From contig CM040422.1 of assembly GCA_022702705.1 (NCBI GenBank), forward strand, positions 42,865,270 to 42,929,269: a stretch of DNA of 64,000 nt, written 5' to 3'. The translations under genes and the position numbers were made by a program. Shown piece after piece: positions 12,495 to 23,399 of this stretch. The stretch's first letter is position 1; each line of letters begins with the position of its first letter. The stretch comes from Papilionanthe hookeriana x Papilionanthe teres. Lineage: Eukaryota > Streptophyta > Magnoliopsida > Asparagales > Orchidaceae. The notes below the pieces were generated by a model that had not been told where the DNA came from, searched no databases, and saw only the letters and a list, made by a program, of their open reading frames with translations.

Positions 12495-12510
12495 CCCAGC
12501 GGAGTTGCCA
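12495..12510 (-). promoter_or_regulatory. Primer-binding site, E1
   Basis: Five bases from the LTR end the minus strand reads TGGCAACTCCGCTGGG. A PBS of the form TGGC[A/G]ACTC is what I recall for Tat/Ogre elements primed by tRNA-Arg; the tRNA assignment is from memory and unverified. Confidence 0.55.
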
Positions 12511-12515
12511 TAAAT

Positions 12516-12555
12516 TGTCGGTCGTTATTAAAGAGACTATTTAGATTTGGTTTTA
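12516..12555 (-). mobile_element. E1 5' LTR stub
   Basis: It starts TGTCGGTCGTTATTAAAGAG and shares only TGTCGG with the E2/E3 LTR start (TGTCGGCATATTTTTAGG). The LINE interrupts it after about 40-70 bp, so the rest lies beyond the right end of the LINE, outside the window. Confidence 0.5.
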
Positions 12556-12559
12556 GATT

Positions 12560-12590
12560 TATTATATATATATATATATATATATATATT
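12560..12590. repeat. (TA)n microsatellite
   Basis: About 28 bp of alternating TA at the junction between the E1 LTR and the LINE 3' end. It may be the simple-repeat tail of the LINE. Confidence 0.7.
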
Positions 12591-12771
12591 TTTAAGAAAG
12601 GGCAATCTTATTAAAACTAAAAAAGCTTATTACATCTCAAATGAGGAATAGAGAGAAGATCCCCATAAAGTAGAAGATTAAAAGCATAGAAAAATGATGT
12701 TTTTGCCTTGGAGAGAACATAGGGACAGCACAAAGACAAATATGAGGATGAAGCATTAATAACGAAGCCGG

Positions 12772-13185
12772 TTAGCGAGGTTGATTGCATTCTTCGTATA
12801 TATGACTCCACCTAATGGTTTGAGATGAAGCAATATGCGAAATTTTGTGAATCCATATCACAATGTACCGAGGTGTAGTAGCTTTGTTCATTTGAATGTT
12901 AATTAGGAAGGCAGAATCTGTTTCAATATGGATGTATTGATGCTTATTCAATATTGCAGCTTTTACTCCCCAATAAAAGGCAATTGCCTCAGCTTCCAGT
13001 GCATTCTTTGCAATAATTGGTGCTGCCAAAATCCATAAACATTTACCTTTGTGATCTCTCCCCAACGTACCCATACCTGCTCTGTCCTTTTTAAAACTTC
13101 CATCCACGTTAATCTTTGTCCATAGAACGAGGAGGAGACTTCCAATGAACCCACAATGTTTTAGAAACCACCTGATTTCTCTCAA
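12772..13185 (-). pseudogene. LINE C-terminal RNase H domain
   Basis: The motifs KINVDGSFKK (first Asp), EAEAIAFYWGV (Glu) and IHIETDSAFLI (Asp) match the RNase H fold at the end of plant LINE ORF2. The expected C-terminal NxxAD-like motif is replaced by EECNQPR and a stop. The domain would remove the RNA strand after cDNA synthesis. Confidence 0.8.
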
Positions 13186-13683
13186 GATTGAACTGTTTTC
13201 TTATCTTAGAAAGATAAGCCACAAAATTATTAATGATCAGCTGAGAAGAAAACTTCATATTTTTAAATAATAGCTCATTTCTGGAAGACCAGATGAACCA
13301 AAATATAATAAGAGGTATATAGAAATTTCCATCACATCTCCAATCCAGCCAACAAGTTTCAATAGAATTCCACAAAAAGAACTTGGCCTTAGTGTGACAT
13401 TTTTCCGGCACGAATTCCAAATCAATTGACTTTCCGAACAATTCAGAAAAAGATGATAAATGGTTTCCTCATTAGAATGGCAGAACAAGCATCTAGAAGG
13501 TCCCCTTAAGCCTTTGAGCTTTAAAATATCATCGGTAGGTAAAAACTTCTCGAATAGCCTCCAACGGAAGAATGACATAGAAGGTGATAGAAATTTATTC
13601 CATATGACGAGTCCCCAGGTTAGTATCACTCCAAGAGGTACTAGATAAGTAAATAAACTTTGCAAGGCTTTGGTGAGAAGCAT
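13109..13683 (-). pseudogene. LINE RT-associated zinc-binding domain (zf-RVT)
   Basis: The frame at 13255-13683 contains FFRWRLFEKFLPTDDILKL and CLFCHSNEETIYHLFLNC, the Cys-x2-Cys ... His-x-x-x-Cys pattern found after RT in plant LINE ORF2. A second frame at 13109-13441 continues after a frameshift near 13390. It probably binds nucleic acid during integration. Confidence 0.75.
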
Positions 13684-13697
13684 TTTTAGTGATTAAT

Positions 13698-15210
13698 TTA
13701 TCCTTCTTTGTAGCTTGAATGGGTACGAGATAAAATTTTATTCAAAGTCTCTTTATTAACCTCCTTCTGTAATAAATGAGCATTCCAAGCTTCATTCACC
13801 CAACTATCTGATACCTTCTGTATATTGGAAGAATGATTGCATTGATCTAACAGGGGTTCTTCAAGTCGACCTTCACCAACATCCCAAATAAACAACTTTT
13901 CTGCAAACTCTTTGACTTTCAGCATTTCCTTCCAGGATTTAGAATCACCCAATTTAACCTTAATCAGAGTGGGATGAGTATCAAAGCAATATTTGCCATG
14001 CATAAATCTAGCCCATAAAGACTTATTAGCTCTAAAGTTCACTCATTGTTTACAATAAAAAACAAAGCTTAAATGAGAAAAGCTTTTAAAACCTAAACCA
14101 CCACTAGATAATGGTTTACATAGTTTTTCCCAAGAAGCCCAATGCATATTTTTATGTTGTCCTTCCCATAAGAACTTATTAAACATAATGGAGAGTAACT
14201 TTTGAGTGCTTTTCTTCATTCTAATAATTTGGAGAATATAGAGTGGGAAAGCGGTTAAGATACTTCTCGGTAAAGTAATTCTACCACCATTGGATAGAAA
14301 ATAAGAAGACCAACAATTAATTTGTGAAGAGACTTTAGACACCACTTCATCAAAATGAGAAAGCTTCCTTCTTCCCTTAATTAGAGGAAAGCCAAGATAT
14401 TTTAGAGGATAAGCTGCTTCTTTGAATCCAGTATAATTTGAAATCCATTTTATATGATGTATTTGCATTAGAGAACTAGGTAGAAAAGAACATTTGGATT
14501 TATTGAATACCATACCAGAAACTTCTTCAAAGGAAGCCAAAGTTTTCATAATACCCTTAATAGAGTTCTTATTGCCATTACAGAAAACAATAACATCATC
14601 TGTATAGGCAAGATGACTCACCAATAATTTAGATCTATGCTGATATTGGACATAAGGATGATTGAGCTGGAACTTGTTTAACATTCTAGACAGGTAATCA
14701 AAAACTAAAATGAAGATGTAAGGAGACAAGGGGTCTCCTTGCTTAATTCCCCTCTCAGCTTGAAAAAAACCATGACTACAACCATTAATCAATATGTTGT
14801 AGTAGTTATTTTGCATCCACCTAGAAATTAGATTGCAAAATTCGGCACCAAAGCCTCTGCTAGTCAATACCTCCAAGACAAAAGACCGAGCTTATAGAAT
14901 CAAAGGCTTTGGAGAGATCTAATTTGAACATTAAATTGGAACCTCTACAAGATTTATCAATATCCATAAGTAATTCTTGTGCAAGAAGAATATTATCGGT
15001 TATGCCTCTTCCCTTAATATAAGCGGTTTGATTATCGGAGATTAGATCTTCTAAGTAAGGTTGAAGTCTATTCACAATTACCTTACTCGATAATTTTAGA
15101 AAATATAGAAGTAATACAGATTGGTCCGAAATCACTCCATCCATTCTTACACTTATCTTTAGGAATAAGTACAATTGTAGAAGAAGCAAAATATTTAGGC
15201 GGATCAACAT
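13698..15210 (-). pseudogene. LINE reverse transcriptase (broken)
   Basis: At 14860-15210 a frame shows KLSSKVIVNRLQPYL, NQTAYIKGRGITDNILLAQE and FKLDLSKAFDSI (first catalytic Asp). At 14043-14876 it continues with ERGIKQGDPLSPYIF and AYTDDVIVF, the YADD-type catalytic motif. A frameshift lies near 14870 and a TGA follows CKQ at 14040, where the next frame (13698-14042, KSLWARFMHGKY) begins; the TGA probably came from a TGG. This enzyme makes cDNA by target-primed reverse transcription. Parts are well preserved, so it is fairly recent but inactive. Confidence 0.85.
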
Positions 15211-15276
15211 TTTGAAAAAAAGCTTGCATGACCAAAACCACCTGTATTTTGATTATATTCCAATTTTTCTTGTAGA

Positions 15277-15281
15277 AATCT
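15277..15281. repeat. Left target-site duplication of E2 (predicted)
   Basis: AATCT immediately before the LTR start TGTCGG. Its partner would be at the right end of E2, outside the window. Confidence 0.45.
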
Positions 15282-15476
15282 TGTCGGCATATTTTTAGGT
15301 TGAGTGTTGTATTTTTAAAAAGGGGGTCGCCTACAGAAGTTGTCGGCGAATTTTAAATTTTAAATTTAATTTAAATATATATATAGTTTTTAGAAAAAAA
15401 AAATTTGATTTTAAAAATAACTTTAAGTTTGAAAATTTTAAGATATGAAATCAAACCGATCTCACATCCTGAATAG

Positions 15477-15486
15477 TTTATATAAG
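15477..15486 (-). promoter_or_regulatory. Candidate TATA box, E2 LTR
   Basis: The minus strand reads CTTATATAAA, 195 bp before the U5 end. The box and its flanks (AATAGTTTATATAA.CGAGCACCGC on the plus strand) are conserved in both E3 LTRs (34791-34800, 55838-55847). This would place a transcription start about 160 bp from the LTR end. No experimental support. Confidence 0.35.
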
Positions 15487-17494
15487 CGAGCACCGCATCT
15501 CAAACCGTATATCTATTCCAAAAAATAGTCACACTTCTTGATGATGGGGCTCGGTTAAATAAACTAGAAGATTTGTGACATCCGTTTGGTCTGTGAACCA
15601 ATTTTATAAGCCGACAAGTTCCCCTGCTTAATATAAATAAATTAAGCAGGGTTTATATTACTCAGGTTCTTAAAGTTCTCTATAAGGGCAAGCCCCTATA
15701 GTTAATTACATCTTAAATGACGGGGGTCATTTAAGAAAACTCTCGATAATGATCAGTGGTTTTGCTCTCAAGAATTTCAAAGTTTAAGGTTTTCAAAGGA
15801 TTGCATTTTGGAAATTTCAAAAGGGAATGGACCACATTTGGAACAATTTATTTTGATAATCCAAAGGAAGAGAAGTAGGAGAAGTTGAGGATCCAAGTAG
15901 AATCTTGGCAACTTCCCAAACTATCCTATTGTTTGTCTTTGATTTGGGAATTTACTTAATATTTCAATCTTGTCAATTTTAATTAATTAGGACTTATATA
16001 TGTATGACATAATCATACAAGTAGCCTCGAAGATATGAGGGTTTATGTCGTACCGAACGACTACCTCGGAGTCCTAAGACCGGTAAGGGCTTAATTTACA
16101 TGACATGATTATGCAAATACCTAACGAAGAGTTGAGGATTTATGTTGCACTAGTCAAACTACCTCGAAATCCTATGGCTTTGTTATTTAATTCTAAGAAA
16201 GTTTTGCTGAAGTAGACCCGAGTTTTGTTGATGACGATAGTCGTGCTGCCCACCATGCTCCAAGCTCCTTGTTGTTGTAGAGGTTTAGTTTTAGAAGTCA
16301 TAAATCGGGAGATGAGAGAAGTGTTTTGGTTTAGAGAAAATCTTAAAATCTAAGTGTTTTTAATATTTTAATTAAAACAAATCTTAAAGTTGTTTAAACA
16401 GAACCGATTAAGATCCCACGGTTCCGATCATCCCGCACCGATTATTTTCATCGAATTCACTTAGTCCAGATGAATTTGCTATACTCAACTGAATGAGTTC
16501 CACACTTTCATTTAGACCGTGGGAAATCCCGTTAGCAACACGTGGGTTACAACATCCAAGGTATTCTCGATCATTCAACGAGACGTTTTAATTTAGTTAT
16601 AATTGTAGTTTTTTTGTTCTGTTTGTGATTAAATTTTGAGTTGTTTTATATTTTGGAATGTTGTGGCGGTGAATTTTATCTAGCAATGACTTTTAGTTTC
16701 ATTTTAGTTTCAGTTCAGGGACTATCCTAAAAGTTTTGGTTTTCATGCAACAATCTTCTTTAACATGCAAGAAAAAGTAAAGCACAGTGCATGTAAGTAA
16801 ATTGCAATAAAGTAAATTGCAATAAAATAAAAGCGTACCTTGAGGGTCTTCCCGTCATCCCAAGCTGCACTTAAAACACATGTTAAGGCATTTAAATATT
16901 TCAATAAATACCTAAGTAAAGCTAAGGGACAGGGTTTTGGTTGTCTACCAAATTCCTAGTCCTATTGTTAGTCATCTCCTATGACGTCTAAGTTTTTGGT
17001 TTGGTTTAAGGATGATTTTCTTCATCAAAGAATAATTAAATTCAATTGTTCTTCTAAAACATCCCGTCATATAGAGAAAGTGCTTAGGACGACTCCTAAA
17101 CATCTTTTTAATACTTCTGGGATTATTTTGAGTCCAAGTAAATTTAATTGCACATGTGAATTAATCATCCAGGAGTTTAGTTAAACTTTGTCTCTTGCTC
17201 GGTGAACCTGGGTATTTGATTACCTGATGAATGAAGTGACATCTCACTTAATACTCTATTTAAAAGTTATAATAATTAAGGCCTTTAAGGGTAAGTTAGG
17301 TTATTGAGAATTTTAATCAATCTTAATTTAAAGTTTGAGTTAATGATTTAAAGTGATTTAATTTAATTATGAGGTTTTAGTTAATAATTTTAAGTTTGGA
17401 ATAGTGTTCAAATTATTTTAGATTTAATTTAAATCTTTACACTTTTAATTATCTTAGTAATTCAGATTGATGTTTTCATTTAGGTTTGTTGTTA

Positions 17495-18010
17495 AGTGAT
17501 TTTAATTTAATTTAATTTAATTTGATTTAATTTAATTTAATTTTAATTTTATTTTAATTTTAATTTAATTTTAATTTTAATTTAATTTTAATTTAATTTT
17601 AATTTAATTTTAATTTAATTTTAATTTAATTTCACTTAATTTAATTTTAATTTTAATTCAATAAAATTTAATTTAATTTAATTCTTAATGATTTCATTTA
17701 GGTTTGTTGTTAAGTGATTTTGATTTAATTTACTTTAATTTAATTTGATTTAATTTTAATTTTAATTTAATTTTAATTTAATTTCACTTAATTTAATTTT
17801 AATTTTAATTTAATTTTAGTTTAATTTTAATTTAATTTAATTCAATTTAATTTTAATTTAATTCAAATTTAATTTAATTTTTAGTTTTAATTTAATTTTA
17901 ATTTAATTTAATTTTAGTTTCAATATTTAAATTTAACTTAATTTAATTGTTAATGTGTTAATTTAATTTAATTTAAACTTTGACTTGACTTAATTTAATT
18001 TAATTTAATT
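17495..18010. repeat. TTTAA/TTTTAA low-complexity tract in E2 LTR
   Basis: About 500 bp made almost only of TAATTTAATTT-type units. The same tract lies at 36738-37195 and 57783-58240 with a different arrangement of units. Confidence 0.8.
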
Positions 18011-19864
18011 CCAAGATTTTAAATTTGATTTTAATTATTGGACCATTTAACATTTTAAGCATTAATTCATTTAAGGTTTATCTTTTTTTTAACATTTAAT
18101 TTATTTAATTTGGATTATTATTTTAATTTTTAATTAAGAACTAAATATTATTGAAGTGACTTATTTAGGGATTTTTAAATTAAAAAATGATTATCCTCTT
18201 AATAATATCCATATTTTAATAATCCAAAATTAAAATATATTCTTTTCAAAATTTAAATTATTTAATTAATTAGAGTTTCAATTTGATATTTTCAAAGTGT
18301 TTAATGGGTTTCTACCCTTTAATTTCCCTAGGTTTCAATCATCAATAAGAAAGTTAAAATCAAATATTTTACCCTCCATTTTGATTAAACCTAAAGTTTT
18401 AATTAAGGGTTAAAATTCTTAATTACCTTTATGCCCTTTTAGGCTTATTTATTTCATAACTCACTAAATTGAGCTCAAATGAATTTGAAATTTTTATGCC
18501 ACCTCACTCACATGTCAATTAAGACATTAGAGGAGAAAATGTGATTTTTCTGACTTTAATTTATTTATATAATTATTTTTAGTAGAAAATAGGGGTTTTC
18601 AAAGAAAATTCAACAACATGACCAAGGTAAAGTTTCTCTCCTTAAGAAAATTATGGGATGTTCCTAATGACTAGAGGACCACTTGGACCAATTTTAGTGA
18701 TTTTTTTAATTATATTTTATTTATTACAATTATTTTGAGTTTTAGAGTATTAATTAATTTTAAAATAAAATAAAAATTGAAAAATAGATTTTATATTTTT
18801 CATAAATTTCTCTAACCTCAAGGAGTCTAGAGAAATAAATTTTATAATTTTTTTATTTTTATTTGATTTATTAGAATTATTTTAGTGAAAAAGGTTAAAA
18901 ATTTATTTTTTAATATTAAAAATTACATTAAGCCTTTATAATTTAATATCTTATCCTTGGGACTTAGGAAAAATATTTGGTTTGTTCCTAAGTGATTAAG
19001 ACTCAAAATTTGACATTTTTATGATTTTTAATATTTTTGTGATTTTTATTATTTTTTAATTATTAAAATATTACAATATTGTGAAAAATAAATTTTTTTT
19101 AGAAAATTCTAATTTTAATTTTCCTAAACTCTTCTGAAATTAGAGAAGCTCCAAAACCATTTTTGTGAATTTTTTTAAAGTATTTTTGGAGTTATGAATT
19201 TTTAAAGTTCTATTTTGCTTATGAGGCTTAACCAATCCATTTGGTGGGGTTAATCAAGTCCAATTGATTTCAAAATTTTATGTAAGGTTCTTCTGACCCT
19301 AAAGAGCAATGGAGAATTATTTTCAAGTTAATTTGGTGTGTGGTTAACCCTAATTAATTCAAATTCAATTTTGGGAGTTTAGGCCAATTAGGGTTATTAT
19401 GAATGAATTGACTCAAAATATATTTTTTATAGGGTCCCCTGGTCCTAAGAAACACCACCAAATTTTCCTAGAATTTATTTTACAACATGCTAATTATTGG
19501 AATTAAAATACCTAAAATAGTGACATGAACTTGAAAAATCAATAACTCTTTACAGAGATGGTCTCTGACCTTGAAACATTCAGGGAATGTTCCCAAGATC
19601 AGAGGCTTCAAAAGTCCTATGGTCTCATGCAATGATGAATTGTTTATGCAAATGGAGAATCAAAACATTGGAAACAGTAAATAAATTATTAAAAATAAAA
19701 TACTCATCTAATTAACTTGATTTCTTTTCCACATTATTCTCCTCTGTTCACTTAGCAAGAGGGCATTTTTATTTTATTTTTGTAATTTTTCTATGCAAAG
19801 ATATGAATTTTTGAAGTTCTGGTATTTAAATAAATCCAAAAAATCCTAATTTTCTACTTATCCT

Positions 19865-20060
19865 ACTCGGCGCCGCGTCATCCTCGTCCGGATCGAAAGC
19901 CCACGCGTCGCTCTGTGATTCAGCGCCGCCATCTGACTCAGCGCTCCAGGGGCCCGCGGTTCAGCTAACATTCCTGGTCCGGCGCAATCTGAACTGTCTG
20001 CTAGATACACGTGCGATCCAACGGCTCTTGGTTATCGTCTACAACTGGTGTGCACCCGTG
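19865..20060. other. GC-rich block in E2 LTR
   Basis: A CpG-containing island in an otherwise AT-rich LTR, beginning CGGCGCCGCGTCATCC. Counterparts are at 310-560, 39015-39240 and 60058-60270. It may be part of the U3 regulatory region; no factor site is assigned. Confidence 0.5.
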
Positions 20061-23033
20061 ACCGTCCACACTCAAACCCTAATATCTCTCTCGATTCTCA
20101 ATGGATTTTCAAGTTCTTATACTCTATGGATTCATCTTGAAGAGACGAACACATCCATACAGTTTATAAGCTATGAAATTAACCCAAACAAAATGGAGAA
20201 TTGCTAAAAGCTCGGGAGGAAGAGTGAGTTCATACCTTTGCTCTAAGAAGTGAAGCTTTGATCTAAGAGTTGTGTCACCTTCAATTGAGTCCAAGCAAGC
20301 TCCAGATGAAGTCTCTAGCTCTGGGGAATTGTCTAAGTATGAAAGTGGCCAGACCCGATTTCAAAGCTTGGAGGCTGGAGCAACTAGGTGGCCTGGAGAG
20401 GGGGCTTTCACTAGGGAACTCCTTCTCTTGGTCCTGTGCAGGTGTGGGTGAGTTTAATTTGGATTTGGTGGAGGTTCCAGAGATGTCCTGGTTTTTAGTT
20501 GGATTTTCAACTCAGGAATTGAGCTCTGTTAATGGGGTTTAGGGCAAAGGAACGCTGGGGATCAACTGCTATGGGTTAGGAGAAGGTCCTGGAGCAATTT
20601 TGGTAGAATTTCCTTAAGGTCTGGTTCATCACCTTGTTTGGCCGAGAGGTGAGTGGGTTTAAATAGAGATGGCTGGAGGGCCTCCTAGGGGGGTTTAATG
20701 GCTTGGATCAACTGCCTTGGCCAAGGGAAGAAAAACCACAGTGGCCATTTAGGTTGGGACAAGTCAGCTAATTCAAATTAAATTTTTTTTTCAAATTAAG
20801 CCTCCCGGCCTGGTGGTTTCCGATGGCTGTGGTGCCTGGCCGGCCAGGCATGGGTCACCCTCAGGGTCAGGGAGGTCAGGGCTTGAGTTTGGTGCCAACA
20901 ATTGGCTTTGGACATGTGTAAAGGAGTTGAATTGAAATGGCATGGGGAGAAGGTTATTTTGGGTTCAAAAGGGTCAACCCATGGTTTTGGGCTTGGTGCA
21001 CCACCCAAGGCCTGGATCTAGGCTGAAAAGATTCATTTGGGTCAGCCAAGAGGAAATGGAGTAGTCTCCATGAAGGATTAGGTGGCTAACTTGGTTTAGT
21101 GTGTATCATGGATGAGGTTAAAAAAGCTTAAGGAAGGCTTAAGAAAGGGACCACTCCATTTGCCATAAATGACATGGTGAGGTGTCAAAACCCTCATAGC
21201 TTCATATGGCTTGCAAATGGCTCACATTTGGCTTACATTTGGCTTGGAAAAGGTTGGAATGTTTCATGAAAAAGGATTTTAAGGATTTTTGGTATTTAGG
21301 GGTAATTTGGCACATGGCTTAGTTTAGAAAAATTCAATGATGAATTTGAAACATAGGGAGTGATTTAATTAAATGGATGATGAGATGAAAGTGTCATGTA
21401 GGCTTTGGATTGATTTTGGGCTTTTTAAAATCATTTTGGATGGGCGTTTAAAGTGGTTTAAGGAAGTGGGATTTTGGATTTAAAGTAAATTTAGGATGAA
21501 ACTTTTGTAAAGGATTGTGCCAAATAAATGTTGCAATTGGTTTAGGCATGTGTCATGAGTGGTTTGGAATCAATTTGGTGTGATTTAGAGTAGAATTGGT
21601 TTGAATTTGGGCTTTTTTGGTAAAGGGGCCAAGGTGGGCCAAATTGGGCTAACTTGGGCTAAGGTTGGGCTAAGGTTGAATTTGGTGTAAAATTAATGTT
21701 GAAAAATGTTTATGGGAGTGTTACAAAGAGTTTTCAACTTGTGTTGGGTTCTAATTTTGGGATTTGGGCCCATTTGGGTTAGGTTTGGGCTTAGGTCAAT
21801 GTAAGGGATTTTAATTTTAGGTTAGGTTTAGGTGGAGTTTAGGTTCAAATTTTGGGCAAGTCAATTTAGTTTTTTTGTTTTTGGGGATGATAGGAAGGCT
21901 TTAGAAAAGATTTGGGGCCAATTGGGGTTGAGTTGGGTTGGTTTGGGCTAGGTTTAGGTCATGGGCCAAAATTGGGCCTTAGGCTTCAAATTGAAATTGG
22001 GCCCAAATGTCAATCAAATTGGTCTTGGATTTGGTCTAATTGATATTGGGGATATTTAATTGAAGTTTAGAATTGAATTGGACCAAAATTGAGGTCAATC
22101 GTGGTGGTTTGGTTTGACATTGGGTTCACTTGGGTTAAAAAATGGGTCAAATTGGGGGTTTTGATAAAAGTGGGGTAAATTGGCAAAATTAGCCCATAGT
22201 GTAGTTGAACAAAATAAAATTAGGAATATTTTGGATGTTTTGGAATTTTCTGGGAATTTTTGGAATTTATGGAATTTTTGGTTAAGAAGGGTATTTTGGG
22301 TATTTGGAGGGTATTGGGGGGTATTTTTGGTATAGTTGGCTAAGGATGATCAATTTGAGTGGGGGGAAATGTTTAGGATTGGTTTTGAGGAATTTTGGGT
22401 AATTTAGGCAATTTTGCAAATTTTGGATAGCTTCAAGGACATTTTGTAGGTTTAGCGGGTGTAGAGCCCCAGGGGTCAAAAATTGAAATTTTGAAAAAAT
22501 GAAGATTGGTCAAGTTTGAGCATAATGGAATCACTTTGGTTAAGCCATGAAGTCATATCAAGCCCATAAGAGCCATGAGAGGACTCATTTGAGGCATTCA
22601 CTATGTTGTTCCTAACCCTCTTAACCAGGGGTTTAGGGGTTAAGGTCCATCCATATGAATTACCTACATGAGTCAGGAATTCAAGCTAGGTATGAATGGT
22701 TTTAAGATTTGGAATGTGTGTGAAAGTATAATGTATGTGCAAGTCAACCCTCACCAGACCAGGCCATCCAGGGTATTCCTAAGACTAAAAAGTCCTATAG
22801 GGAACTCATCCTTTAAACCTCCACATTTGGTTTCAACCCTCTAGGTGATTAAGGGTCTACAATCAAGCTTGTGGGGTTTGCAGGGAGTTAAGAAGTAGTT
22901 TGAATTTCTAAATGGTGGGTTCCATTTCTAGTCCTCTAAGATTAGTCAAAGGAAAATCCTAAGGCTAGATCCTAAGAAGTAAGGTGAGAGAAGAGAAAAG
23001 ATTTCATCAAAAATGAGGTCAACAAATGGACCC

Positions 23034-23076
23034 CCAATAGGTGTGGTGTGCTAACCAAGCACACCGCGCGTATTGG
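23034..23076. repeat. Long palindrome beside the 3' LTR, E2
   Basis: CCAATAGGTGTGGTGTGCT is followed by a 5-nt loop and AGCACACCGCGCGTATTGG: 16 Watson-Crick pairs and two G-T pairs out of 19. It starts 10 bp from the LTR. E3 has the same structure at 42218-42260. The intervening minus-strand TTGGGGGTCCATT next to the LTR is the best polypurine-tract candidate. Confidence 0.65.
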
Positions 23077-23399
23077 CGTTGACCGAAGAGATCAACAAAA
23101 CCAACACAGACGTATAAGTGAAACACTTAGAACAGAGTAGAAATAAATTTCCGCTGGGGAGTATTAGGTATATTTCCAAGACTGGAGATTCCTGAACTCT
23201 CGCTGGGGAATGGAGAAGGAGGTGAACTCCAAATCACAAGATCTAGGGAAATCGATTTAGATTTCATTTTACTTTTAAATTTCAAGTTTCAATGTGTGAG
23301 TTTAGACTTTGATTTGTTCTGAGTTTCAATTTCGATTGAAGTTTTAATTTAAAATCAATTTAAGGAAATTTTGAATTTGAAATTTGGATTTGAAATGAA
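23077..23399. other. E2 3'UTR, non-repetitive part
   Basis: It begins with CGTTGACCGAAGAGATCAAC, also present in E3 at 42261. The remainder is AT-rich with no coding frame. Confidence 0.5.

Larger units (their letters stand above)
3475..12515 (-). mobile_element. E1: internal region of an old, decayed Tat/Ogre-like retrotransposon
   Basis: Reading the minus strand from 12515 leftwards gives a leader with PBS, gag, protease, reverse transcriptase, two RNase H domains, integrase and the start of ORF3. The order matches E2 and E3. Stops, frameshifts and a deletion in the integrase zinc finger are scattered throughout, so it cannot be autonomous. E0 breaks the left end at 3474/3475. The right end is intact: the leader is followed at 12516 by TGTCGG, the first bases of an LTR whose sequence after those six bases differs from the E2/E3 LTR. 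E1 is therefore a related but distinct and older family. Confidence 0.85.
11903..12515 (-). other. E1 5' leader (untranslated)
   Basis: Non-coding stretch between the LTR and the gag start. It contains the PBS beside the LTR and two inverted repeats (12274-12290 and 12312-12333) that are also present in the E3 leader. Long T-rich runs lie next to gag. Packaging or dimerisation signals would be expected here. Confidence 0.6.
12591..15281 (-). mobile_element. LINE (non-LTR retrotransposon), 3' part
   Basis: On the minus strand RT, a zinc-binding RT-associated domain and RNase H follow in the order typical of plant L1-like ORF2, ending with a short 3'UTR (TTTTAATAAGATTGCCCTTT) and a TA-rich tail. 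The endonuclease and ORF1 are missing because E2 is inserted at 15281/15282; they should lie beyond E2, outside the window. Several stops and frameshifts show that the copy is dead. Confidence 0.85.
15282..23024 (-). repeat. E2 3' LTR (7,743 bp)
   Basis: Its ends are TGTCGGCA and GAGGTCAACA on the plus strand, hence TGTTGACC ... TGCCGACA in the element's sense. It aligns over its full length with both E3 LTRs at clearly lower identity than those two share with each other. Features inside: a TATA-like box 195 bp from the U5 end, a TTTAA-type low-complexity tract (17495-18010), a GC-rich block (19860-20060) and a TTGGGC-rich block (21540-22180). No convincing gene is present. At 7.7 kb it is exceptionally long for an LTR. 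Confidence 0.9.

Noticed and set aside
12560..12590. TA-rich stretch as a promoter
   Set aside because: A plain (TA)n microsatellite at the LINE 3' junction explains it better.
17495..18010. TTTAA tract as a replication origin or matrix attachment region
   Set aside because: Only base composition supports this; a low-complexity repeat is sufficient.
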